Shown piece by piece: positions 11,246-22,897 of a stretch of 64,000 nucleotides of DNA (the stretch's first letter is position 1; each line of letters opens with the position of its first letter). Source of the DNA: Pyrus communis (taxonomy: Eukaryota > Streptophyta > Magnoliopsida > Rosales > Rosaceae); assembly GCF_963583255.1 (NCBI RefSeq), contig NC_084805.1:8362827-8426826 (forward strand). Direction: 5' to 3'. Below the pieces are notes generated by a model, which saw nothing but the letters and a program-made list of their open reading frames with translations, made no database searches and was not told the origin of the DNA. A program made the position numbers and the translations under genes.

Positions 11246-12239
11246 TCAAACTGCATTATGATACTCATCAATTGTTTCTTTCATTCGATCCAATTGTGAC
11301 ATGACATACTCGAGCTTCTTGCAACATATCTCATTAGCTATTCTTGAACTGTAATCACACTTCTCAAATGGACGGTAATCGCATGCACTTTTAATCTCAT
11401 CCCGTAGTGCCACTTGAATATCCTGATGCACAAAAGAAAAATAATCCAAATTCCTCATCCTCGATTCACAAAACAGTTGAGCCAAAATAAGAAAGTGTAA
11501 GTACATAATCCACTCTTGCAACCAACCTACTCAACCAGACCTAAAATTTCTCACATTTTGCACCAAAAAACTATTCCCATACCAAAATAAAATTAGGCAA
11601 CTTTGTTGATTCTTCGACGAAGTTTCCGAATTCTTTAGATACTACTCTTATTGACTAGATTCCGATTATTCATCCAAAATTCAAAAAGCATTTCAAGCAA
11701 CTCGATCAAAGAGTACCTAATTCAATTCATAGTATAAAAACCAGAACCTTCTAGACCCCAAAAACCCTAGTCCTAAAATTTCCCCCTCCTAACATTTGTA
11801 AGTTCCAAATTTGCAATCTACTTCATGGGTCCAATTAAAGTTCCCAAATCCCAAATTCCATGAAAACTCCATGCTTACACAAATTTTAAGTTATATATAA
11901 ACATATATGTATATACACACACAGAAGCAGACGATACCCCTAGCTGCTACTACTCTGAGCTTGTAAAATACAGACCTTGATCAATTGCATGAACTCGCGG
12001 CAATGGTTGTTGATGAACTCCTTTCTGGGACCGCTAGGGTTTGCAAGCTCGTCCATGACGCCTCCTGCTAGCTCCAAAACCTTAACGATTCTCTGTACAA
12101 TCAACCAAAAATTAAATAAAAATTCAAATTCTCGTCGGTATCAAAACTCCTATGTGGAATTGGAATTGAGTAGTTGACTGCTTACATTCTCCACGTTTTG
12201 GAGTCTCTGCAACGAGGTGTTCTGGGTCTGCGAATCCAT
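11246..12239 (-). CDS. MED11: Mediator complex subunit 11
   Basis: Three minus-strand exons, 12239-12186, 12092-11976 and 11422-11246, join in frame to 115 residues with a TAA-type end at 11246, the usual length of plant MED11. The N-terminus MDSQTQNTSLQRLQNVE, the segment GPRKEFINNHCREFMQLIKD and the C-terminal EIKSACDYRPFEKCDYSSRI match plant MED11 as I know it. MED11 is a small helical subunit of the Mediator head module; it pairs with MED22 and helps link activators to RNA polymerase II in the nucleus. The protein is mostly helical with no catalytic site. The second intron (11423-11975) is long for so short a gene. The gene reads intact. The likely 5' UTR is the CT-rich stretch just above 12240. 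Confidence 0.93.
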
Positions 12240-13279
12240 GGAGTTTGTTTGAATTTTTGCTTTAGAGAGTTTTTTTCAAATGAGAAAATGAGAGAAACGA
12301 GATAGTGTGATAGGTTTTAGTGGCCCTATAATTTTACACTCAAGAGGCCTGCTTCATATGCCACTTTGTTTCACCACTGATCTTGAGAATTGGTATCTAG
12401 ATTTCACCTGGAGAATGAAAACCTACTCAAAAATGAATTTCAAATATTTTTAATTTTCTCCATCTTAACGCAACTATTTGCTTGGAACAAAGTTGAATAG
12501 TTAGAGATCATACATTACACTTTCTTCCTATTCTTCGTTGTTTCATAATGTGTTACATATCAAAAAGTCACACAATCTTTTTAGCAAAAAAAAAGTCACA
12601 TAATTGTTGCTTACCTCCATACAATTCACGTCTCAATTCTCAGACTCTTAATGTTATAGCATACATAATATTCTTCTTCTTCTTTGTCACAAAATGCCAA
12701 AAGCACTTGCATTAATCAAATCAATACTTATATAAAAAACAACATGCCAACAAAAATTGAGTTGAAAAAAACCCCACTGTCATATGTTTTATTATTTTGC
12801 TGATGTGATGTGCTCAAAATAAATGGTTAGATTGGGCCAAGTGCTAGGTTTTTCATGTATATTGATAATGTTTGTGGCGGTGTCATCATCTCTTCGTGTA
12901 TATACTACATAAGCAAACCAATCAACAAAAACCCAGAAAAGCCTCACAAATGTAATTATATGAATGCAAGAGGACTTGGCATCTTACTTGATAAATATCA
13001 GACTTGTGTCTATGATCATGATGAACTCTTTAGGATACAAAGAATCACTCTTTTTTCTTTATATACAACTCAGGCCAGGAAACACTAAAACACAACCCCT
13101 AAATCCAACTGAATAAGATGTAAAACAAATTTGAATATAGTTTTCTAAATTCAGATTAAAAAGAATCTACTTGTTTGGAGCAGATGAAATTGCAATCCCC
13201 TGGAGCACATCTTAGTAAAATGCAAAATTTCATCAAAATGATGCTATCCAGATTGCTCAACACTGCTCAAATAAAATGA

Positions 13280-13465
13280 CATCAAAAGAAGAATTCTTCA
13301 AAACCCAGAAATTTAAACGTGTAATTCGACAAAACCATGAAAAATTTACTAAAACCCAATTATATTAAATCACAAATTTGAAGAAGATTTTGACATGAAT
13401 AGGTGTAGAAAGTACTTGAGATGATGAGGAATTGTTTGAGACCAACCTCGATGCAGGGTGCCGCC
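13280..13465 (-). repeat. Duplicated block, copy 1
   Basis: This is similar throughout to 16070-16280. Shared strings include ACTAAAACCCAATTATAT, AATCACAAATTTGAA, and TTTGAGACCAACCTCGA at the end. Read on the minus strand, both copies end in a GC-richer segment followed by GAGGTTGGTCTCAAA, like a leader exon meeting an intron. A CACGTG-containing motif (GACACGTGGGA on the minus strand, near 13675) lies upstream of copy 1. Confidence 0.55.
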
Positions 13466-16069
13466 GTAGTCGTCGGATTCAGGTTGGAAACTTTTTTTTT
13501 GAGATTTTGAGATTCAGGTTGGAACGATGTCGAGTGTGATCAGGAAGGCTGAAGTGAGGGAGGAACTGGAACAATTTGAATAAGAAGTGAAGTCCTCCTG
13601 AAATTTGGAGCAGGAGATTTTGATTCCAGTCCAAGCCAACCGGGAAGGAAGAAGTGAGGGAGGAGTGTGATCCCACGTGTCAAAGGAAGGCGGCAGAATT
13701 GTAATAATACAGATTTGGCAGTGTCAAAAACAGAAGAACATTGTTCAATGAACAGTGTTTTAGGCTATTTTGAGCTTTAGTTATATATAACAAGCAACTT
13801 AGCCCGCGTGATGCTGCAAGTTTAAAAACTGTGTTAAATGTATGAAATATAATCAAATATATTTACATTTATATCAAAATCTATTTACATCTTTATGGTC
13901 AACAAGAAACAAAGATTTGTGTTTGTACAATATATTACAATACTCTGAGGCTCATGCCTTTAGTTCTTGTGCATTCATAGATTCTCACATATCAACAATT
14001 TGTTCTTTATCAATGTTCAAGGGAGAAGGCAAATAGAGGATAAAAATTAACTGGGTCAGCAACATGTAACTTAAATGTAGTTAAGTATATTTAATTTAAA
14101 ACAGAGAAATTAGAAGATATGTAAATGATGTTGAAAGTAAAAATAATAATAATACTTTAAACGAACCACATGAACTGAACTGGAAAACTTTAAGTTCACA
14201 GAAAATTTCAACTCAATGGTTTTAACATATAAACCAGCCTACAGAACATCAGCTTTTGTATTTCTGTGGACTTATATGAAGAAGAACCAACATATGCCAT
14301 TGCTATATACTTATTTGAAAGATGAAATTGAAACACTCGATCTCACTAACTCTACTTAGTCTCATGATGTAATTGCTATATACTTACATGAAGAAGAGGC
14401 AAATTGAGTAAAAACAAATTTTTAGTTGTTGGAGGTTTGAAATGATTTGTTAAGACTATTTATTGAACTATCTACCAAGTTAAGCGAAACCCTTTTTGGG
14501 TGCATCATATAATGCTTCTTCTGGGAACCACACAAACCAAACAACATATACTATCCTTGCTCTCTCAAACAATAGATCAACTTCAGTTTGAATGAACAAA
14601 GAAAGTTACGCACATTCAATTGGGACTCGCCCAATTGAATAACAATATTGCTAGTAGTCTACATTAACCTCGCAACTAAACTTACTTCAATATTCCTGAC
14701 AATGAATTTCCACTTCCTGAGTAATTAAAGATTACACTTAATCAAAAGTAGTTCAATGTCATATTTAACTAAGCTTTGCAATTCTTGTGATCTCATTTAA
14801 ATTCATGCATTGTTTGCGTTTGATGACCAATCTGTCAGGTTGAATGAGAATCCACATAATTTCATTAGTTTACACTTTCTGATGTCATTTATCAAATCAC
14901 TTCCTAGGCTACACGTCAAAGCTGTCAAGCACATGACTTTGCACATGTATGGTCTTTCCCCTATAACTGCAACAATCTACTGATTCAGTGGTTATTGATA
15001 AATGTACTTCATCCATTCCAAATTGGGGTTGTCCATATTAATAGACATAGTTCCACGACAAAAATGTATGCTGAACATTCCACTTCAAGTATAAATGACA
15101 CTATGAACCATAAGATTCAGAGACTACTTACTACTTCAAGTATAGTTAACATGCAATGTAATCAAACCTCATATAAAACCAATTTTAACTCCCCATCTTG
15201 TCTCAGACCTAAGACTCCAAGTTTAATCAAGCACCATCCTGTCTCAAATATTTCAAACTCTGATAGGCAGTGTTATACTAAAAAGCACCGGCGCACCCCA
15301 AAATTGCAATTACATTCGATTCTTTTTACAAAATTCCTACATGCAGAGCTTTCCACACCATAAAATGACCAAACGCATCATTTTTAACACAATTCTGGCA
15401 TAATGTCATATGAAATAAACCCAACTGGAATGCAGAAATGACCACAACTACGCAGATAGCCAAATATCGCCTAAAATGCAATCATTTCAATTCCACATTC
15501 TAAACAAAACCCTTAAAATGGATTATTTTCCACACCACCAAAAGATCAAGCACAAAAACTATGCACACGAATCCTTTTGAGCAGTTATGTAGTAAACACT
15601 ATGAGAAAACTGCAAATTGGCTGGCGGCAAACTGGACACGCCTGCTATAAAAAAATTGTGAATGACATATATAATAGGAAGGAACAAAAGCAAGTCTTTT
15701 TGCTAATGCATCTCACCATGTGTCCACAGCCAAAGGCTAGGTCCTCTCCATTAATAAGCAAATTTAACAGAACATCATTCAAATTGAAACAAGGGAAATA
15801 AAAATCAGTAATTTTAATTTTTTATGGATAGTAATGGTGGAGATCAAGCTCCCCGCGGATCAACCTCCCTAAAAACAGATCTTTTCCCTTTCAACAACTT
15901 TTCACTTTTCCCAGTATTTCAGTAGAGAGGTTGATGGAAAACAACTGATAAAATCAAAAACCAATTACCAAATTCAATCAACTGCACACAAAACAAAAAC
16001 CCACTACCAAATTCAGAAATTTAATCGACAAACTGTACAAAACCTACAAAAGGTTACTAAATTCCAGAG

Positions 16070-16560
16070 AAAATCACACCAAAAAAAAAAACCCAGAATT
16101 TTAACAAATAATTCTCCGAAACCCAGAAACTTAAACAAAAAAATCTACAAAATGATGAAAATTTTACTAAAACCCAATTATATTTAATCACAAATTTGAA
16201 TCAGATATTTATACGCAATAGGTCTAGAAGGTACCTGAGGTTCTGAGCAATCATTTGAGACCAACCTCGACGCCGGCCTTCTCTAGAATCCAAGCAAAAA
16301 CGTCGGAAAAAATTAAGTAGTTATAGAGATACAACAAATCGTACATGCAAGTATGCAAGGCATAAATCTTGACCTAGAGAATGAGACTGAGCTTGGACTT
16401 CAGTTTGTGAGGTCTAAAGGATGAGATGGTGGTGGCTTTGGGTGTTTCCGGGTTCTTGGGTGTGTGGGGGTCTGAATCGTGATGTCGAGAGAAAGAGAGG
16501 AAGAACGACGCTCAGCAGCGAGAGTAGAGAAGAAGATAAAAATGGTAAAGAGAGGGCGTT
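16070..16560 (-). repeat. Duplicated block, copy 2, with CT-rich leader-like sequence
   Basis: 16070-16280 matches the block at 13280-13465. The adjoining 16290-16560, read on the minus strand, is CT-rich with TCTTCTTCTCTACTCTCGC and looks like a plant 5' UTR or promoter-proximal region. No credible downstream coding exon was found, so it may be a duplicated gene leader or a non-coding transcript. Confidence 0.35.
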
Positions 16561-16669
16561 TTCTTACAAAAATGAGCTTATGCGACCAATTTTTTTTTCA
16601 AAACACAATCTTAGTATTAATTTGGTACTGACATGCTTATATAAAAAGTGAATATGAAAGAAATTGAAC

Positions 16670-16825
16670 TTAAAAAGGTGTTTGATAAACACTTAAAAAT
16701 AGCTTATTTTCATATTTTTGGATGAAAAAAAACCGGAAAACGTCTAGCAGCAAAAATGACTTATTTTCTCAACACAACAGAAATAGTTTTTTTTTCAAAG
16801 TACAGCAATACCAAACCACCAACCC
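16670..16825. mobile_element. TACCAAACC-type inverted-repeat element, fragment
   Basis: The end with CAGCAATACCAAACCACC, preceded by TTTTTTTTCAAAGTACAG, matches the termini of elements at 52825-53172 and 47946/54252. The interior has the same A/T-rich pattern with 'tttgataaacac' strings. Confidence 0.5.
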
Positions 16826-17410
16826 AAGAGGCAATGCACAGGCCTAATAACATAAACTAAGCAAGGCCAAAAAAGGAAGAACATTGTCCTTATGAACCGT
16901 GTTTCAGTTTATTTTGAATTTTTAGTAATATTAAATTTCACATGAACTTATTCCCGATAATTTTTTTTAAGAGAAAAGATGATATTCATTAATAAATGAG
17001 AAAGTACAATCAGGAGGATAGGGTGCATAATGAATCTCGATAAAAATCTTGATGGAGATTTCAATCCGGTCGAAGAAAAAAAAAATGTCCCCCTCGAGCA
17101 AGAAAACTATCCTCCAAAAATACAATTACAAGAGCACTAAGCCTTGATAAAAATCTTATCAAACATTTCACATGAACTCCCCAAATGTAAATACGTCATG
17201 TCAATCCAAAACTAAAAATAAAACTTTGTCACCAGTTATCAGCTAAAAAAATTAAGAAATGTCATTGGTTTTGAAAAAGGAAATAATACTTAGACACTCA
17301 TGTTTAATTATATTGATTTTTTTTTTAATGTATTCATCTAATCGTTGCGAATAAAAAGGAATGCGTGTGAGGTTAAAAATAGTATAAAAATCAACTCTCT
17401 TTTATAATAA

Positions 17411-17566
17411 GGAAAACTAATGAAAAGAGCTTGAAAACTTTGAGTTTTAAAGATAAGGACAAAATAAAGGGTAAAGTGAATAATACCAGGATTGACTTTT
17501 TAATGTAAAAATATAGTTTTTCGTTAAAATGAACAGTACCGTGGGCTTTTCGTTAAAACTCCCTTT
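17411..17566. mobile_element. TTAACGAAAA-type MITE, copy 2 (inverted)
   Basis: This is the inverted copy of the element at 10484-10640, from GGAAAACTAATGAAAAGAGC to TTTTCGTTAAAACTCCC. Confidence 0.75.
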
Positions 17567-17616
17567 TTAATATCAAAAGAGTGATTTTGTGCTAATTTAT
17601 TTTGCAAACCTAAGCT

Positions 17617-18676
17617 TAGAGATGGGTTTAATTTTAATCGGTTCGGTTTTTTACAAATTAAGTTCTCTTGTACTGGACTCTTTTCTCCCTTAAAAAAATA
17701 AATAAATAAATAAAAGAAATTCTGAAATTGGGGGTTGTTTGATCAAGACGAAGTTCTAATATAGGATAGCATCACTGATCCAAGCAATGGTATCCAAAGA
17801 GGCAAAAGGTCTTCCACCAGCAGTTCGGAAATTACATATTTAGGTCTGGTTCCAGAACAGAAGCTAAACCAAAGTTGGATCTTGAAATGCAAGTTCATGG
17901 TTTTGATTATTAACGTTTTGGATAATGGTAGAGGGACCAAAGTTTTAAATTAAATTTTGTAAATCAAATAGTGTGGATGTTAATGATTGAATTATTACTT
18001 AAATATTGATTACCGTACATATTTCTCATCAGATGATGACACATTATTTGGTTTACAAATTTGATTTCTCTAACATTATCCGTATGTTCTGACTCAGTTG
18101 GAAATACTTATTATAATGCTCTGGATTTTGATTTTATGGGTTTGGTTTCCGTATTTGCGCTAAGTTAGTTGTTCAAAAATCTTAATGACATTGCATTTAA
18201 TTTGTTTCCTGAGAAAGGAAATTAATGTTTGTGGCTTGGTTTTTACATGGGGTGTGATATCCATACACTTTTCTTTTACTTCTTACACACCTTCTAATTT
18301 TCGACTATCGGATCGGATGAATTAAAAAAGATCAAATAACATAAATTAACAAGGAGTATGAAAACTCTCTTTACATGTGTATAGACAAGCAAAGGAAAGA
18401 GGCTTAGGGAGAAATTGGGCTTCAAATTTGGCTTTGGGCCTAAAATTGTTAATGGTTTTATTTGAAATTGAGTTTGAAAAATAAATATCTAACATAAATA
18501 AATTACATATATATATATATATATATAATTCGTTTCTGTATAGTTTTCTAACCACTGAAATTGAAACTGAACCAAAAGATTTCAGTTTTGTTCGATTTTT
18601 TAATTCAGTTTGATTTATTTTTTGGTTCGGTTTATTCATCTTTGGCTCAGTTTTCGGGTTTTCAAACCCACTCCTA
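17617..18676. mobile_element. Non-autonomous hAT-like element
   Basis: Ends: left TAGAGATGGGTTTAATTTTA; right, read inverted, TAGGAGTGGGTTTGAAAACC. Subterminal regions carry repeated CGGTTCGGTTT-type motifs, typical of hAT elements. The flanking 8-mers CCTAAGCT and CCTAGGTT agree at six of eight positions, consistent with an old 8-bp target duplication. The interior (with a TA microsatellite at about 18509-18530) has no transposase. Confidence 0.5.
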
Positions 18677-19140
18677 CCTAGGTTTAGCCAAATTGGTTAA
18701 AGTAGTGTGCTCTCTTTTTGTATAAAAATGTGTCAAAAATATGAAGAGAATCCTTAGGGAAAGCATTTTGTTTCCACCTAGCTAAAACAATGTCGGTAGG
18801 GAGGCTCGCACAACGGACTATTACATCAATATCATCTATAAAGAATAATACTCGCATCCCTCTCTACGGGGGAATGCACATATCTCAACTTCTGATGAAT
18901 AACATATATTCACCATATAAATTTCATATCAGAATAATGAATATGCCCGCACGAAGCTCCTTGTCTAACCCAAATTCTCTTTACTTTTTGAACTCAATAG
19001 TATAAATATTCAAACAATGAATATGCTTTCCAATCAAATTGGTGGTGACAAAACCAAAAACACAAACACATACGGATGAAAGAAAGCAAAATTTGATCAC
19101 ATTAGTCTCTACTTTCCTTATCTTCTTCTCTATGTAGCAA

Positions 19141-21550
19141 ATGAAATCGAGCCTGCCTACCAACCTTAGCAAGAAGCACTTTGTGTTGGTTCATGGCTCT
19201 TGCTTTGGTGCTTGGTCATGGTACAAGATTGTAACCCTATTCAGGTTAGGGGTAGGCACAGTGCGGTTCAGTGCGGTTCCACTCCTAAACAGGAACCTTA
19301 AAATATCAGCGGTTCGATGCGGTGCGGTCCCGCTTAAATTTATCACTAGAACCGTACGGTTCGGTCTACACCGGTTTCAATTCAGTTCTTGCCGGTTTAC
19401 GGTTACGAATACTAAATTATTTGAACACCAAATCATCATGCATTCAAATACATGTAACATCTTCTAAAACTGTTTATATAAAGTTGCATACAACACATAT
19501 CCTTTTTAATGCAAATGTCTTTGGTCAGTGGCACCAAGTCAACAAGCAGCAAAAACGAAAATCAAATAAGAAGCAAGAAGCTCCTGATATTGACAGCAAC
19601 AAGCAACAGCTCCTGATATTGGCAACAACAAGCAGCAAAAACAAAAATCCAAATGTCCTTGGCAGTGGCAGATTCTTTTTCAAACAGCAACTCCTGTACA
19701 CAATCAAACAACATATAATCAAATCAAACTTATTTCAGACAACATATAATTACTTACAAACTTGTACTAAGAGCAATTGGAAGACAAAGTTTTGAGCACC
19801 ATGTAATTTGTATTCATTGCACTAGCTATACAAAACATGATCTCAAACAATTTAACTATCCCATATGATCTCCTTCATGTATCAGTTAATTATATATCTT
19901 ATTCATTGAACTCAAAATTATATATCTTACAACTCAAATTGGATCGTCATCCCTAAACTAGACAAAAAAAAAAATAAAACCCAAATTCAACACAGAGTTG
20001 GTCATTCACATACATATTGAAATTGATCCACAAGTAGCATCAATTTGAAATCCACAAAAGCAAAGCCGTATAAAACCCGAATACAAAACCTAGAGCATAT
20101 TCTAACAATAAAACAAAAGAATAACACTCACATAGCAAATGAAGAAAGATCAGTTGAGAAGTCACACGACACGGTACAAGGGAGCCTCCAAATGATCTGA
20201 CTGCATCAAGTAACCCACACAAAAAATATCTCAGATACCCGGATCGAACAATTGCATAACAAGTTACAAATCACTAAACAAAATACCAACAAATCCAATT
20301 CACAGTTTTTCTCTTGAAGTTTCGGTTTTTCTCCTTCTACTCGTGTGACTGATAATATCTGTTTGTGAATAATAGGCTGGATGTGTATATCCATGATTAT
20401 CTAGTGAAGCAGGATTTAAAAGCCCTTACATTTTGATTATCTAGTGGAGGGGTACAAAAATCTTTGAGTAATGGAAATTATCTTTCTTATTACTTTTTAA
20501 ATGAGTTTTTTTTTACTTTGCTGAACTTGCATTTTGATTTTTCTTTTGGCTATAAGTTTCATTCTCATGTATTATTAATGGTTTTGAGAAATGGGTTTTA
20601 CAGCTATTGATGTGCCAAGAGGTTTCCTATTTGAATTTTGGTCGGTTTTCTGGGATATATTCATTGCTAGGACTAATGAGAAACATTCAGAGGTTGCGGC
20701 ATCTTGCATTGAGAATGGAAAACCAGTGGAACTCAACCATATTCCTAATCTCAAATATGAGAAAAGATAGAGAAAATACCAAGGACGGAGGACGGAGGAC
20801 GAAGAGATGATCGTGAGCTATCCTGGAGAAGGGATGATGAGGGCCGTTGTAGAAAGTGGAGGTTGTGGCTGCTTGAGGATCGCTGATATTTTGGATGAGA
20901 GGTTGTGAGTGACTCAATGAGGGTCAGCTATGTGAAATGGGGGAACGTGGTGTGAGGGTGAGGTCGTGTGAGTGAGGTGAAGGTGAGGTCAGTGAGAGTG
21001 AAACCTAATTGGGATGGGATCCTATGCTTGGCAACTTGGTGAAACTATTTTTTCAACCTATTATACCATGACATGTGTGTATATATATAATTTATTTATT
21101 TATTATTAATAAAACGGTTCGATTCGGTTCCAACCGGTTCTTGTACGGTTCGGTTCAGGGCGGTTCTTGTTCATTCGAAACCGGAACCAGAATCGGTTTG
21201 AATGGTCTGGTTCGGTTTTTTACTCAAAGTTGACTTTTCTGGTTAACACGGTTCTTTTTGGTTTTTTTTTTCATACGGTTCGATGCGGTTTGGCAATTTT
21301 TATGCCCACCCCTAATTCATATGATCTGGTCACAATGTCACTGTTCTAGACCCAACAGCAGTTGGGGTCGATCCTTATCAGGTCAAGGATATGCAATCGA
21401 TTTTCGACTACTTTAAGCTCTTGAGGGATTTCATAGAAACTGTTGATGGAAAGGTGATCCTTGTTAGTCATAGTCTTGGTGGGTTGGCCATTTCTTAAGC
21501 CATGGAAAGATTTCTGAATGCCTCATTTGGTTTGTTGGGCTGTACTGACT
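19141..21550 (+). pseudogene. Methylesterase (MES)/hydroxynitrile lyase-like pseudogene
   Basis: Two pieces of one alpha/beta-hydrolase gene are separated by an inserted element. The first (19141-about 19246) reads MKSSLPTNLSKKHFVLVHGS followed by CFGAWSWYKIVTLFR, the typical start of plant methylesterases with the oxyanion-side HG motif. The second (about 21323-21540) resumes with SGHNVTVLD, DPYQVKDMQSIFDYF and the nucleophile elbow SHSLGG. Families usually have GHSLGG, so the first glycine is replaced by serine. A TAA at about 21496 replaces the expected Gln codon after GLAIS. Homology ends after MERFLNASFG, so the remaining half, including the catalytic Asp and His, is missing. Intact family members demethylate methyl salicylate, jasmonate or IAA. 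This copy is dead three ways: insertion, stop and 3' loss. Confidence 0.85.
19247..21314. mobile_element. Non-autonomous hAT-like element inside the MES pseudogene
   Basis: The left end is TAGGGGTAGGCACAGTGCGG and the right end, inverted, is TAGGGGTGGGCATAAAAATT. Length is 2068 bp. Flanks are ATTCAGGT and ATTCATAT, an imperfect 8-bp duplication. Both ends are packed with GCGGTTC/CGGTTCGG subterminal motifs (19258-19400 and 21115-21295). The interior has no transposase-like frame; 19530-19650 contains a short CAGCAACAAGCAGCAAAAAC-type repeat. Confidence 0.75.
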
Positions 21551-21630
21551 ATTTTAGTCGTATACATTAATTTGTACATCACATATCAGATGGTACTGTT
21601 TTTTGTCCAAAAAACAAAAAAAGATATCAA

Positions 21631-22106
21631 CAGGGCCAACCCTGAGTATTTAGGGGCCATGTGCAAAACTTAGATGGAGGCCCTTCATTTTTTTTTTAAA
21701 TGTTATATTCCTTTATTATTTTTTATTCTTCAATTTTATTATCTATAAAATTAAAATATTACAAGTTACTACAACAAAAAATAAGTTGTTTGATTGGCCA
21801 TATTTTTTTCCTTACCTTCAAAGGTCCTGAGTTAGATACGCGTTGGATGTGTTTTTGTTATCTCCTTTTTAAGTTTATAAATTTACAAAAGCTAAAAATA
21901 GCAAATCAATATCATAGGGATTTAAACCCAGCCAGGGGCTATGAGGTAGAAGAACTAAACCACTAGCGATAGAAAGAAATAAAATTGTCATTTGCATGTA
22001 ACCTATTTTATATGCACCTGTATGCATGTAATGAAAATTTGGGGCCTCTTCCGAATCGGAGGCCTTGTGCATTGGCACCTTTTACACACCCTCAGGGCCA
22101 ACTCTA
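21631..22106. mobile_element. Small hAT-type element with perfect 8-bp target duplication
   Basis: A 476-bp element starts CAGGGCCAACCCTGAG and ends, inverted, TAGAGTTGGCCCTGAG. It is flanked by identical GATATCAA (21623-21630 and 22107-22114). The perfect duplication suggests a more recent insertion than the element at 19247. No transposase is present. Confidence 0.85.
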
Positions 22107-22227
22107 GATATCAAATAGCACTGATTGTATTGTCAAGTGTTTTGGTGCTGTGTCAGATTAATCTGTGCATTGGATAGTACGTCAGATTATAATATTTTTC
22201 TAAAAAAAAAATTCACAGAATAATTGA

Positions 22228-22531
22228 TGTCACATCCCCGCCCGGGCCCCCACCACATCCCGGGCTCGACTCTATCGTAGCACGATATTGTCCATTTTGG
22301 GCCCCGACCACACCCTCACGGTTTTGTTTCTAGGAACTCACACGAGAACTTCCCAATGGGTCACCCATCCTGGAAATGCTCTTGCACGCTACTCACTTAA
22401 CTTCGAAGTTCCTATGGAACCGAAAACCAGTGAGCTCCCAAAAAGCCTCATGCTAGGTAAAGATAGGAATATACATATAAGGCTTATAAGGCTTACAGGA
22501 TCCACTCCCCTGGGCGATGTGGGATATTACA
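22228..22531 (-). repeat. 3' LTR of the Cassandra TRIM
   Basis: The LTR is 304 bp and ends, on the minus strand, GGGGATGTGACA. It includes an 8-10 bp internal duplication (TAAGGCTTATAAGGCTTAC near 22477), which accounts for most of the length difference from its partner. Confidence 0.85.
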
Positions 22532-22602
22532 ATCCACCCCCCTTAGGGGCCCGACGTCCTTGTCGGCACACTTCCGCCCAGGGATTGACTCTGATACCAA
22601 AT

Positions 22603-22897
22603 TGTCACATCCCAGCCCGAGCCCCCACCACATCCGGGGCTTGACTCCACCGTAGCACGATATTGTCCGCTTTGGGCCCCGACCACACCCTCACGGTTTT
22701 GTTTCTGGGAACTCACACGAGAACTTCCTAGTGGGTCACTCAAACTGGGAATGCTCTCGTGCGCTACTTGCTTAACTTCGGAGTTCCTACGTAACTTGAA
22801 GCCAATGAGCTCCCAAAAGGCTTTGTGCTAGGTAAAGATAGGAATATACATATAAGGCTTACAGGATCCACTCCCCTGTACGATGTAGGATGTTACA
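22603..22897 (-). repeat. 5' LTR of the Cassandra TRIM
   Basis: The LTR is 295 bp, minus-strand start TGTAACATCC. It contains the 5S-like internal-promoter segment between about 22690 and 22805, somewhat more diverged from 5S rRNA than in the other LTR (for example GTGACCCACTAGG). Confidence 0.85.

Larger units (their letters stand above)
12240..17410. other. Long gene-poor spacer
   Basis: No reading frame here has the coding quality of the neighbouring genes. It contains the MED11 leader, a duplicated block (13280-13465 and 16070-16280), a CT-rich minus-strand leader-like segment (16260-16560), a MITE-like segment (16670-16825), and about 17000-17160 a tract resembling the 3' end of a retroelement or pseudogene. 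I see nothing in 13720-15900. Confidence 0.5.
22228..22897 (-). mobile_element. Cassandra-type TRIM retrotransposon
   Basis: The complete 670-bp element is on the minus strand, flanked by 5-bp duplications ATTGA (22223-22227, 22898-22902). The LTRs are 22603-22897 (5' LTR of the element) and 22228-22531 (3' LTR), both TG...CA. The internal part is only 71 bp. It holds a primer-binding site TGGTATCAGAG (minus strand, 22599-22589), matching the 3' end of initiator Met-tRNA, and a purine-rich tract (AGGGGGGTGGA) before the 3' LTR. Each LTR, read on the minus strand, has a 5S-rRNA-like core: GAACTTCGAAGTTAAG, then GGATGGGTGACC and GGGAAGTTCTCGTGT in the 3' LTR copy. This combination defines the Cassandra family. 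It has no protein genes and would depend on enzymes of other elements. Confidence 0.93.

Noticed and set aside
14995..15363. 122-residue frame in the 12-17 kb spacer
   Set aside because: Low-complexity Ser/Thr/Asn/His composition and no recognisable motif or splice context.
22288..22743. Open frames on both strands across the TRIM
   Set aside because: They lie in the Cassandra LTRs and their 5S-like core, which is non-coding.
22660..22805. A genuine 5S rRNA gene
   Set aside because: The 5S-like part is incomplete and diverged, occurs once per LTR, and is bounded by LTR ends, PBS and target duplications, so it belongs to Cassandra.
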